35,003 nucleotides of DNA, taken from NCBI GenBank assembly GCA_021793315.1, contig JAJYSZ010000027.1, positions 1-35,003 on the forward strand, read 5' to 3'. The notes beneath the pieces were generated by a model, which made no database searches, was not told the DNA's origin, and saw only the letters and a list, made by a program, of their open reading frames with translations. Below are positions 27,444-35,003 of this stretch, piece by piece; the first letter of the stretch is position 1, and each line of letters begins with the position of its first letter. A program made the position numbers and the translations under genes. The stretch is from Bacillota bacterium. Its GTDB lineage: Bacteria; Bacillota; Sulfobacillia; JAJZYS01; JAJYTV01.

Positions 27444-28597
27444 ACGCGTACCGGTCGCTGCGGAAAGCGCCTGCCGAAGACTTCTTCTGCTATCTTGTTC
27501 TTCTGCATCTCAACCGAGCCGCCGGCGATCATCCAGCCACGCACGCGCCGCAGGATGTATTCGAGCGGGTACTCCTTGGAATACCCGTAGCCCCCGAAGA
27601 TCTGCAGAGCCTCCGATGCAACCTCAAAGGCGGCCTGATTGGTGAACGCCTTCGCCATCGAGGTGTTGATGAGAAGAGGGTTTCCGTTCTCGTCAAGTTC
27701 GGTCGCCGCGCGATAGATCAGCAAGCGGGATGCGTCAAGTTTCATCTTCATGTCGGCGACTTTCCACTGGATGCCCTGGAACTCGGCGATGGGCCGGTCA
27801 AACTGCCGACGCTCGAGCGCGTGGGCCACGGCGAGATCAAAGGCGTGTTGCGCCAGCGCCAGAGCCCTGGTCGCGTTGCCCAGGCGCTCCACGTTGAAGA
27901 TCTGCATTTGGCGCCGGAAGCCGTCGCCATCGAGGATCACGTTTTGGATGGGCACCCGGCAATCGTCGAAATAGAGCATGCTGAAGGCCTCGCCTGACAT
28001 GTAGCGCTGCGGGTTGCCAACCTGGAAGCCAGGAGCGCCACGCTCGACAAGCACGGCTCCGATGTGGGAGGACTTCGGGCCGAAGCGCACCCAGACGACA
28101 AAGTACTTCGCGTGGGGAGCGTTGGAGTTGAACGTCTTTGATCCGTTGATCACGACTTCCCCACCGTCGATGCGAGCGGTGGTTCGCAGGTCCGTCAGAC
28201 TGGAACCCGCCTCGGGCTCGGTCATCCCCGCTGTGATGATGGCGTCGCCGGCAAGGATCTCAGGCAGCACCTTGAGCTTGAGATCTGGTGTCCCGAATTG
28301 CCCGAGCACACGGATCGCACCAAAATTGGCGGCCTGCAGTACATCGGCGGTGTGAGGGCAGACCCGGGTTATCTCTTCGAGCACGATCAGTGCATCCAAC
28401 AACGGAATTGCGTGGCCGCCGTCCTCCTCAGGCAGCACCATACCAGTAAGGCCCTGCTCCGCGAGCACCCGTGCGTTCTCCCAGGGGTACTCGTCACGAT
28501 CCTCCCACGTATAAGCCTTCGGCCCAAACCGACTGATTGCCATGCGCCGCACCGAATCGCGCAGTGCCTGCTGGTCGGGATCCAGGGAGAAGTCCAT
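27440..28597 (-). CDS. Acyl-CoA dehydrogenase
   Basis: The 385 residues follow the standard acyl-CoA dehydrogenase layout. There is an N-terminal helical domain ('LTGMVLPEEDGGHAIPLLDA'), a middle beta domain with 'ITAGMTEPEAGSSLTDLRTT' (FAD contact), and a C-terminal helical domain with 'QIFGGYGYSKEYPLEYILRR'. AAAGGAGG lies just before the ATG at 28597. It oxidises acyl-CoA to 2-enoyl-CoA, passing electrons to an ETF, which is not encoded here. The usual 'EGT' near the end, whose Glu is the catalytic base in medium-chain enzymes, reads 'AGGSVEM'. The base may instead be the Glu in 'VERLGNATRALAL', as in long-chain and isovaleryl types. That suggests a branched or bulky substrate (inference). 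Confidence 0.92.
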   Translation of the reverse strand: MDFSLDPDQQALRDSVRRMAISRFGPKAYTWEDRDEYPWENARVLAEQGLTGMVLPEEDGGHAIPLLDALIVLEEITRVCPHTADVLQAANFGAIRVLGQFGTPDLKLKVLPEILAGDAIITAGMTEPEAGSSLTDLRTTARIDGGEVVINGSKTFNSNAPHAKYFVVWVRFGPKSSHIGAVLVERGAPGFQVGNPQRYMSGEAFSMLYFDDCRVPIQNVILDGDGFRRQMQIFNVERLGNATRALALAQHAFDLAVAHALERRQFDRPIAEFQGIQWKVADMKMKLDASRLLIYRAATELDENGNPLLINTSMAKAFTNQAAFEVASEALQIFGGYGYSKEYPLEYILRRVRGWMIAGGSVEMQKNKIAEEVFGRRFPQRPVRV

Positions 28598-28626
28598 AGG
28601 TATCCTCCTTTACGAGGGGTCGTCCC

Positions 28627-29589
28627 TCAGGTCTCGACCTCGAACGCTGGGAACGTCACCCCGTATTCATGGCCAAGCGCCGCTAGGCGCTCGAGAAGAT
28701 CTGGAGACGGCGCAGGCAGGTCCTCATTGCCCTCCGCCTCTTCTTCGATCTCACCTGGCAGGCTGATCCGCTTGGCACCTGCCATGAGGCGGCTGCCTCG
28801 CAGTGCCCCCTTCAGGTCAGCCATGCTCTGGTCGTACTCCTGTTGCGCCCGGAACTGCTGCGGGTCGAGCACAATCAGCAGCTGTCCCAGACCTTCGGGC
28901 ATGTCATCGGAGACGTCGCTTGCGCTGTCCCGCTCCCCAGACAGCACCCCAGCCATCACTCCCGCCACAAGTGCCAGGCCGTAGCCTTTGTGGGCGGCGA
29001 AGGGCGCCGACGGCCTGACTTCCCCGGCGTCCTCCGCGAAGCCTATGTCCATCACCACCGGACGTTCGACGTCCGGCGCGGCGATCGCCCAGGCGGCGTC
29101 CCCAACCTCCGGTGACAGGCCACCGAAGGGCAACAGCCGCCGCGGGCCGGATGCCATCAACATGCCAACCAGTCCACGTTGTGCTATTTCCCCAACATAT
29201 CTGCCCGCCGCCCCGATCTCGCCGCTGCGCCGGATTGCAACGCAGGAGAATCCACTTGGGCGAACCGCATCGAGAGCGACGCCGACAGCGTGACGCATGG
29301 CGACCACACCCAAGGCGTCGTCCGCGTCAAGTACGGTCACGATGCCAAAACGCCGCACGATCTCGACATGCGGCGACGGGTTGCTGCCCCCTGCCAGCAG
29401 GCGCCCGACGATGTCCGGCAGCCAAGCCATGCCGTAACGATGGATGCCCATCACATCCGCCTCGAGCATTGCCCGAGCCACCGTGAGAGCGTCTTCGGCG
29501 CCCAGGCCAGCTGCCTCCAGGCAGCCTCTGACAAAGGAGCCCAGCGTTGTCGTGCGACGGCCTTCAGGCAAGGCGGAATTTGTAGCCAT
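28627..29589 (-). CDS. Ldh-family (type 2 malate/lactate dehydrogenase) oxidoreductase, divergent
   Basis: This 320-residue protein has the family outline: 'ARAMLEADVMGIHRYGMAWL' near 40-60, 'VTVLDADDALGVVAMRHAV' near 90-107, 'GAAGRYVGEIAQRGLVGMLM' near 125-145, and 'FAAHKGYGLALVAGVMAGVL' near 200-220. Typical members reduce 2-oxo acids with NAD(P)H and have 'SHG' in the first block and 'NxxHFG' before the 'AGYY' block. Here they read 'RYG' and 'RRSGEIG', so both usual His residues are absent or moved. It probably has a different substrate or mechanism. The start overlaps the DUF35 gene by 26 bases. Confidence 0.78.
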   Translation of the reverse strand: MATNSALPEGRRTTTLGSFVRGCLEAAGLGAEDALTVARAMLEADVMGIHRYGMAWLPDIVGRLLAGGSNPSPHVEIVRRFGIVTVLDADDALGVVAMRHAVGVALDAVRPSGFSCVAIRRSGEIGAAGRYVGEIAQRGLVGMLMASGPRRLLPFGGLSPEVGDAAWAIAAPDVERPVVMDIGFAEDAGEVRPSAPFAAHKGYGLALVAGVMAGVLSGERDSASDVSDDMPEGLGQLLIVLDPQQFRAQQEYDQSMADLKGALRGSRLMAGAKRISLPGEIEEEAEGNEDLPAPSPDLLERLAALGHEYGVTFPAFEVET

Positions 29590-29980
29590 ACCGCACGACC
29601 CCCTCCTCCACGTAGATCCGCCGCACCACCATCATGACTTCCTTGCCGACCTGCAGGTCGGAGAACGTGCAATCGACGAGTTGCGCCACCACGCGCGGTC
29701 CTTCCGCAAGTTCAACGATGGCCACGATATAGGAACCCGTGAGCGCGGCCTGTCGCGCAAACTCCGGTGGCGCGCCGCCAGGCGCGATCTCCGTGAAGGT
29801 GTAGATCTTGCCGCGGCCCGAAAGTTGCGCTTCATCAAAGCCATCTCTCGAACCGCAATACATGCACGCGCCTGCCGGTGGGAAGTTAACGCGTCCGCAA
29901 CCGCGGCAGCGTTGGCCTAGCAGACGGTACCGTTGGCCGACCGACCGCTGGTACATGGGCACCGAAACGTGCGCTCCCAA
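29564..29980 (-). CDS. DUF35 zinc-ribbon/OB-fold protein
   Basis: I chose TTG 29980, eight bases after AAGGAGG, giving 138 residues that start like other family members ('GAHVSVPMYQRSVGQRYRLL'). A rubredoxin-like zinc ribbon with four Cys ('QRCRGCGRVNFPPAGACMYC', near 20-40) is followed by an OB-fold ('GRGKIYTFTEIAPGGAPPEF', 'VAQLVDCTFSDLQVGKEVMM'). In archaea a DUF35 protein holds acetoacetyl-CoA thiolase and HMG-CoA synthase together and channels the CoA intermediate. Here it lies beside an HMGS-like gene and a thiolase gene, supporting a similar scaffolding role. All four zinc ligands are present. Confidence 0.9.
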   Translation of the reverse strand: MGAHVSVPMYQRSVGQRYRLLGQRCRGCGRVNFPPAGACMYCGSRDGFDEAQLSGRGKIYTFTEIAPGGAPPEFARQAALTGSYIVAIVELAEGPRVVAQLVDCTFSDLQVGKEVMMVVRRIYVEEGVVRYGYKFRLA

Positions 29981-29994
29981 GTTCCTTGCCTCCT

Positions 29995-31026
29995 TCACCT
30001 GGCCGGCGGACCGAATGCACCGCGCAACTTGAGGTACTGAAGGTAGTCGATGTACCCCGCACGGTCGTCTACGGCCCTGCGCCAAACGTCGCGCGGCGAC
30101 GACGCAGCCCGCGGCAGCGCCTCCAGGCTCAAGCAATGGCAGCCCTGGCCGGAGCCGTAGGCGACAAGAAGGATGCGTTCGCCGGCCTGTGCCCGATCGA
30201 GCGCAGCGACCAGGCCGAGCAGGGGTAGCGCTGCTCCGGCGTCGCCTATCTCCCGCGCAAGGGAGATCTCCTCTGTCTCACCTGGCGCACAGCCCAAGCG
30301 TGCAGCGGTGCCGCGAGGTGCCACCAGGTAGCGGTAGTCCGACGTGCTGCGTCCGAGTTCTAGCAGAAGCCGCTGTACAGTGCGGCTGATCAGCCCGGCT
30401 GCGCCCTGCTCGCGATAGCGCGGCAGGCCGAGATCCTCAAGTCTTTCAGCTCCCCGAGGGCGAAAACGCACGCCCAACTGCTCAGCCGCCGCCGAAAGCT
30501 CGGCCTCCACCGTGCAGATCGCTTCGTTGCGGGGACCGAGCACAAACGCTGCAGCCCCTGCGCCGAGCGCGTGCTCGATATCGGACAGCGGATCCGCCTG
30601 CGGAGCGTCGGAGGCAACCACGAGTGCCGCGCCCTCACTGCGGGATGCGAGCCTGTAGACCGCAGAGAGCAGCGCCTCTCCTCCGGCCTTCGTAGACGCG
30701 GTATGTTCGGTACTGTAGATCGTCTCGCGAAGTCCCAGCATGGTGCCAAGCGCGCCGCTCTCCACCTTTTCGTCGTACGGCAGGCTGGTTGACGCTAGCG
30801 CGAGCGTATGGATGGACTGGCGGTCGCCGCCCATGGCTTCCCACGCCGCCACAGCACCTGCAGCTGCCTCTGCCGCCATGGTGAGTGCATCTTCGTCGAA
30901 GCCGGGCACGGCCTTGACCTGGACCTCCGCCGACGCGAAGCGGCCCCAGGCCTTCAGCACTTCCTCCTTGCGCAGCCGCTGACGTGGAACGTATGCGGCA
31001 TAGCTGAGGACACCCAGGTCGTTCAC
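29995..31026 (-). CDS. HMG-CoA synthase-like protein lacking the catalytic triad
   Basis: The 343 residues have the two-lobe thiolase-superfamily layout of HMG-CoA synthase: 'GVLSYAAYVPRQRLRKEEV' at the start, 'PGFDEDALTMAAEAAAGAV', 'EHALGAGAAAFVLG' near 151-164, and 'ERILLVAYGSGQGCHCLSLE' near the end. HMGS normally needs a Glu, a Cys and a His. By eye the Glu site reads 'ASTS' (Thr80), the Cys site 'TAST' (Ser111) and the His site 'VAPRG' (Ala236). Condensation as in HMGS is therefore unlikely. It may be a structural partner of the thiolase, whose gene precedes and overlaps it by four bases, or have another CoA-related activity. The DUF35 gene follows it after 14 bases. Confidence 0.82.
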   Translation of the reverse strand: MNDLGVLSYAAYVPRQRLRKEEVLKAWGRFASAEVQVKAVPGFDEDALTMAAEAAAGAVAAWEAMGGDRQSIHTLALASTSLPYDEKVESGALGTMLGLRETIYSTEHTASTKAGGEALLSAVYRLASRSEGAALVVASDAPQADPLSDIEHALGAGAAAFVLGPRNEAICTVEAELSAAAEQLGVRFRPRGAERLEDLGLPRYREQGAAGLISRTVQRLLLELGRSTSDYRYLVAPRGTAARLGCAPGETEEISLAREIGDAGAALPLLGLVAALDRAQAGERILLVAYGSGQGCHCLSLEALPRAASSPRDVWRRAVDDRAGYIDYLQYLKLRGAFGPPAR

Positions 31027-32201
31027 CAGCCCTCCCCCCCTTCGTAGATGCAGACAACCGCCGTCCCGCCGATGCCGCCGATGTTGTGGGTGAGCGCGAG
31101 TCCGCCACGGCGCACTTGGCGCTCGGGCGCCTGCGCTTCACCACGCAGTTGGTTGAACACCTCGTAGGCCTGTCCGACGCCAGTTGCGCCCAGCGGGTGC
31201 CCCTTCGCCTTCAGCCCCCCGCTGAGGTTCACCGGCAGGCGGCCCTCCGCCGTCGTCGCTCCCTCCTCGATGAGGCGCCACCCCTGGCCCGGCTGGGCGA
31301 ATCCAAGATCCTCGTATGCCACGATCTCAGCGATCGTGAAGCAGTCGTGGACCTCCGCGAAGGCGACGTCGCCTGGTCCGACTCCCGCCATGCGATAGGC
31401 ATCCTCCGCAGCCTTGCGGGATGCTCGCAGCGATGTCACCGAGTCACGACTGTGCAGGGCCAGATGGTCGCTGCCGCTACCAAAGCCACGCAGGAATACA
31501 GGCGCATCCGTCAGGGACCGCGCTCTCTCCTCGGAGGCCAGGAGGACGACGGCCGCACCGTCCGATATGGGGCAGCAGTCAAATACGTTCAAGGGATGAG
31601 CCACGGGAGGGCCGGCAAGAGCTCGCTCGAGGCTGATCGCGCGCCGTAGGTGCGCCTTCGGGTTCAACGCGCCATTGCGATGGTTCTTCACCGCAACGCG
31701 CGACAGCGTCTCTCGCGGCATCCCATAGTCGAGCATGTAGCGCTGCGCGGTTAGGGCGAACAGACCGGCGAACGTGAGCCCTGCCAGACGTTCAAACTCC
31801 GTGTCCCCAGAGACCCCCAGCCAGTACTTTGCCGCCGCAGACGAGAGGTCGGTCATCTTCTCCATGCCGGCAACGAGCACCAGGTCGTAGAGACCTGAGA
31901 GGATTGCCGTGACACCTGCAAGCAGCGCGAAACCGCCGGAGGCGCAGGCGTTTTCGAGGTGGTAGACGGGGATGGGTGGCAGCCCGGCATATCCTGCCAC
32001 CAGTGCCCCAGGCTGGCCGATCTGAAAACCGCCCGAGCCGAGGGTCCCGACGTAGGCCGCCTGGATTTCGCGCGGATCCACGCCTCTGTCCACGCTCTGC
32101 ATTGCGTCACCGAGCGCAGCGTTGAACATCTCCTTGATGCCGAGCGTCGGATGATCGCCGTATGGCGTCTGCCCGGCACCCACTATCGCCACCCGTCGCA
32201 T
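31023..32201 (-). CDS. Thiolase-family acyl-CoA acyltransferase (SCP-x/lipid-transfer type)
   Basis: The 392 residues contain the nucleophile Cys in 'HLENACASGGFALLAG' (near 87), 'AEVHDCFTIAEIVAYEDLG' (near 288), the 'GGLKAKGHPLGATGVGQAYE' His motif (near 340), and a C-terminal 'ALTHNIGGIGGTAVVCIYEG'. The 'HDCFT' form and loss of the classical second Cys motif place it with SCP-x/archaeal-type thiolases rather than FadA. It would cleave or form a 3-oxoacyl-CoA. It sits upstream of HMGS-like and DUF35 genes as in archaea, and after an enoyl-CoA hydratase gene (six-base gap). In this catabolic setting thiolytic cleavage is likelier than synthesis. Confidence 0.9.
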   Translation of the reverse strand: MRRVAIVGAGQTPYGDHPTLGIKEMFNAALGDAMQSVDRGVDPREIQAAYVGTLGSGGFQIGQPGALVAGYAGLPPIPVYHLENACASGGFALLAGVTAILSGLYDLVLVAGMEKMTDLSSAAAKYWLGVSGDTEFERLAGLTFAGLFALTAQRYMLDYGMPRETLSRVAVKNHRNGALNPKAHLRRAISLERALAGPPVAHPLNVFDCCPISDGAAVVLLASEERARSLTDAPVFLRGFGSGSDHLALHSRDSVTSLRASRKAAEDAYRMAGVGPGDVAFAEVHDCFTIAEIVAYEDLGFAQPGQGWRLIEEGATTAEGRLPVNLSGGLKAKGHPLGATGVGQAYEVFNQLRGEAQAPERQVRRGGLALTHNIGGIGGTAVVCIYEGGEGW

Positions 32202-32207
32202 CAGCTG

Positions 32208-32977
32208 TCACCGTCCCTTGAAGCGCGGCTGGCGCTTTTCGATGAAGGCGGCCACGCCCTCTTGCTTGTCTTCTGTGCCGAAGAGCAGTGCCTGCGCGAA
32301 GCGCTCGATCTCGAGTCCGCCCGTAAGGCTGCTGTCGATACCGCGTCGCACTACCCGCTTCGCCAGAGCGACGGCCAGTGGCGCCTTGCGCATGATCTCA
32401 GCCGCCATCACTCGCGCCGCAGACAGCAGTTCCGCGTGGGGAACCACCAAGTTTACAAGACCGATGCGTTCGGCCTCCACCGCGTCGATAATGCGGCCGG
32501 TAAGGATCAATTCCAGTGCCTTGGCAGCACCGACCAGGCGGGGCAACCTCTGCGTGCCGCCAGCTGCCGGGATCACGCCGAGATTCAGCTCGGGTTGGCC
32601 GAGTTTTGCCCGGTCGCTTGCAATTCGAATGTCGCAGGCCAGTGCGATCTCGCAGCCTCCTCCCAAGGCGTAACCGTTGATGGCCGCGATCACGGGCTGC
32701 GGGAGGCCCTCCAGGCGGTCCAGAACCCGCTGGCCGGTCGCGCTCAGACTCTCGAGCGCGTCGCGTGACTGCAGATGATTCTTGATGTCGGCACCAGCCA
32801 CAAAGGCCTTATCCCCCGCGCCTGTCAGAATGACAACGCGCACGCTCTCATCGTCCTCGAGCCTGGCGCATGCGTCGCCAAGTGCCAGCCAGGTTTCACG
32901 GCGAACGGAATTCAGACGCTCCGGCGCGTCGAACGTAATCGTGCCGATCCCATCCTGTACCTCCAGGCGCACGTCGC

Positions 32978-32981
<4 letters not shown>
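32208..32981 (-). CDS. Enoyl-CoA hydratase/isomerase
   Basis: This 257-residue crotonase has the oxyanion loop 'AFVAGADIKNHLQS' (near 60), 'AAINGYALGGGCEIALACDI' (near 100-119) and 'KLGQPELNLGVIPAAGGTQR' (near 127-146). The two catalytic Glu of enoyl-CoA hydratase, in 'GGGCE' and 'GQPE', are both present, so hydration of 2-enoyl-CoA is expected. The gene overlaps the 3-hydroxyacyl-CoA dehydrogenase gene by four bases, matching the next pathway step. Confidence 0.93.
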
Positions 32982-33844
<863 letters not shown>

Positions 33845-33868
33845 TGGCTACCCCTCCCGGTGTAGGGC

Positions 33869-35003
33869 TCAACCGCGGATCCGACCCACCAGCTCTTCAG
33901 CGTGTGGCCGATCGACAGCTACCTGGATCAGCACGGGCCGCTCCGTCACCTGTGCCGCCTGGGCGAGGGCCACGTCCAGCTCTCGCTCCGTCGTGGCCAG
34001 GAAGCTGGCCGCACCGAGTGCCTCCGCCGTCAGATCTAGGCGCAGATCGGCGTGGAAGCGGACGCCGACGGCAGGCAGCTTCTGCTGCTTCTGCTTGACG
34101 CGGATCAGACCGAGTTCCTGGTCGGTGAAGGCGACGATGGTCACAGGCAGCTTCTCACGAACCATCGTCTCGATCTCGCCGAGGCGCATCAGCACGCTGC
34201 CGTCGCCGCTGAGTGCAAGCACGCGCCTCTTTGGATCGGCAAGTTGTGCCCCGATGGCCGCAGGAATGGCGTAACCCATGGTCGATAGTCCCTTCGAGAC
34301 GTGGAACGTTCCCTCGCGTGACGCGGGCCAGAGATGTGCTGCAGCCGCGCAGGCCAAGCCGACATCGCATGCGACGATGCCGTCCGGCGGCAGCCAGCGC
34401 CGCAGCAACTGAACTGCCGCCGGTACACTGAGTCCCGTTGCAGGAATATCCAGTGCCTGGGACGCATGGCGCCGGTACGCCGCCACCATCTCGAAATCCC
34501 ATGCCCCACCGGGACTCAGACTGCCAAGGGCATCGATGGCCTCGGCGATAGCACCTGTGCGCTCGTAGGCCGCAGCGTACACCTCGTCCTCGCGCGGGTA
34601 AGGACTCAGGTCGAAGACCGGTGCCGGGAGTTGCAGCGTGCCTGGCGCAAACTCGCCGGCGTCCGCGCCAAGCACGACGATGAGATCCGCCGCGCCGATC
34701 AGCTCCAGCTCGAACGGTGCACCTGCAAACGTGCCCGCGAACCATGGATGGTCGGCCGGCAGCGCGTCCTTCGCCTTGAGCGTCGTAAACACCGGCGCCT
34801 GCCAAGCCTCTGCGAGCGCCTGTAGTGCACGCCCGGCACGCGCCCGCACGACACCTCGCCCCGCCAGGAGCAGGGGTCGGCGCGCCGTGGATACGATGCG
34901 CGATGCCTCGAACAGGCCCTCTCCCGCTCCCTGGGCAAATAGCACATGCCGCGCAGGCTCTTCCCGGCGCATGCCATGCTGACCCACGGTTACCCTGTGC
35001 GCG
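33869..35003 (-). CDS. Thiamine-diphosphate enzyme (acetolactate synthase-like), cut by window edge
   Basis: The frame is open to the right edge, and the visible 370-odd residues are the middle and C-terminal domains of a ThDP enzyme. There is a central Rossmann-like domain ('RIVSTARRPLLLAGRGVVRA', 'AADLIVVLGADAGEFA'), then the ThDP-binding domain with 'GLSTMGYAIPAAIGAQLADP' and 'LALSGDGSVLMRLGEIETMV'. The 'GDG' is intact, but the usual downstream Asn reads 'AFTDQELGLI'. The pyrimidine-binding N-terminal domain, with the activating Glu, must lie beyond 35003. The family includes acetolactate synthase, oxalyl-CoA decarboxylase and cyclohexane-1,2-dione hydrolase; I cannot choose. It is upstream in the operon, 24 bases before the 3-hydroxyacyl-CoA dehydrogenase gene. 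It probably works on a 2-oxo acid or diketone intermediate (inference). Confidence 0.85.
   Translation of the reverse strand, partial: AHRVTVGQHGMRREEPARHVLFAQGAGEGLFEASRIVSTARRPLLLAGRGVVRARAGRALQALAEAWQAPVFTTLKAKDALPADHPWFAGTFAGAPFELELIGAADLIVVLGADAGEFAPGTLQLPAPVFDLSPYPREDEVYAAAYERTGAIAEAIDALGSLSPGGAWDFEMVAAYRRHASQALDIPATGLSVPAAVQLLRRWLPPDGIVACDVGLACAAAAHLWPASREGTFHVSKGLSTMGYAIPAAIGAQLADPKRRVLALSGDGSVLMRLGEIETMVREKLPVTIVAFTDQELGLIRVKQKQQKLPAVGVRFHADLRLDLTAEALGAASFLATTERELDVALAQAAQVTERPVLIQVAVDRPHAEELVGRIRG

Overview
The window is high-GC bacterial DNA with strong AGGAGG-type ribosome sites, frequent GTG/TTG starts and a secreted protein ending in an S-layer homology (SLH) domain. I infer a high-GC Gram-positive of the Bacillota type (for example a Sulfobacillus, Alicyclobacillus or Thermaerobacter relative). 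No rRNA, tRNA or ribosomal protein is present to confirm this. No CRISPR array was seen.

Layout. (1) Positions 1-4000 are a scrapyard around one live-looking module. It holds the 3' end of an IS3-family transposase, the 5' part of a truncated group II intron with a cut-off reverse transcriptase, an intact higBA toxin-antitoxin pair, and decayed MaoC hydratase and acetyl-CoA synthetase genes. (2) Positions 4014-10164 (+) hold a four-gene cassette: a zinc-ribbon/TPR/SEC-C protein, a SNF2 helicase, a SWIM zinc-finger protein and a pRiA4b ORF-3-like protein. (3) Positions 10165-15760 (+) hold a GT-C-like membrane protein, a second worn IS3 transposase tail, a secreted YcdB-like/SLH gene split by one in-frame TAG, and a small membrane protein. 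(4) Positions 16221-21205 (-) hold DNA-processing genes: a UvrD-type helicase fused to a RecB/Cas4-like nuclease, a NERD-domain gene with an in-frame TGA, and an HNH endonuclease. (5) Positions 21399-35003 (-) are one long, tightly packed catabolic operon entering from beyond the right edge and ending with an IclR regulator.

How the operon may work. A Liv-type ABC importer (LivF, LivH and a LivM-LivG fusion) would bring in a carboxylic acid or amino acid. A 707-residue NDP-forming acyl-CoA synthetase would activate it. Acyl-CoA dehydrogenase, enoyl-CoA hydratase, 3-hydroxyacyl-CoA dehydrogenase and thiolase then form a full beta-oxidation set. A thiamine-diphosphate enzyme, a divergent Ldh-family protein, a DUF35 zinc-ribbon/OB protein and an HMG-CoA-synthase-like protein are unusual additions. 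The thiolase, HMGS-like and DUF35 genes are adjacent, like the archaeal thiolase/HMGS/DUF35 complex, but the HMGS-like protein seems to lack its whole catalytic triad. The substrate is not evident.

The best candidates for something undescribed are the SEC-C/SNF2/SWIM/pRiA4b cassette, the degenerate HMGS-like partner inside a catabolic operon, and the helicase-nuclease/NERD/HNH cluster. Several reading frames are otherwise intact but carry single nonsense codons. I read this as gene decay rather than recoding, because TAG is also a normal terminal stop here.
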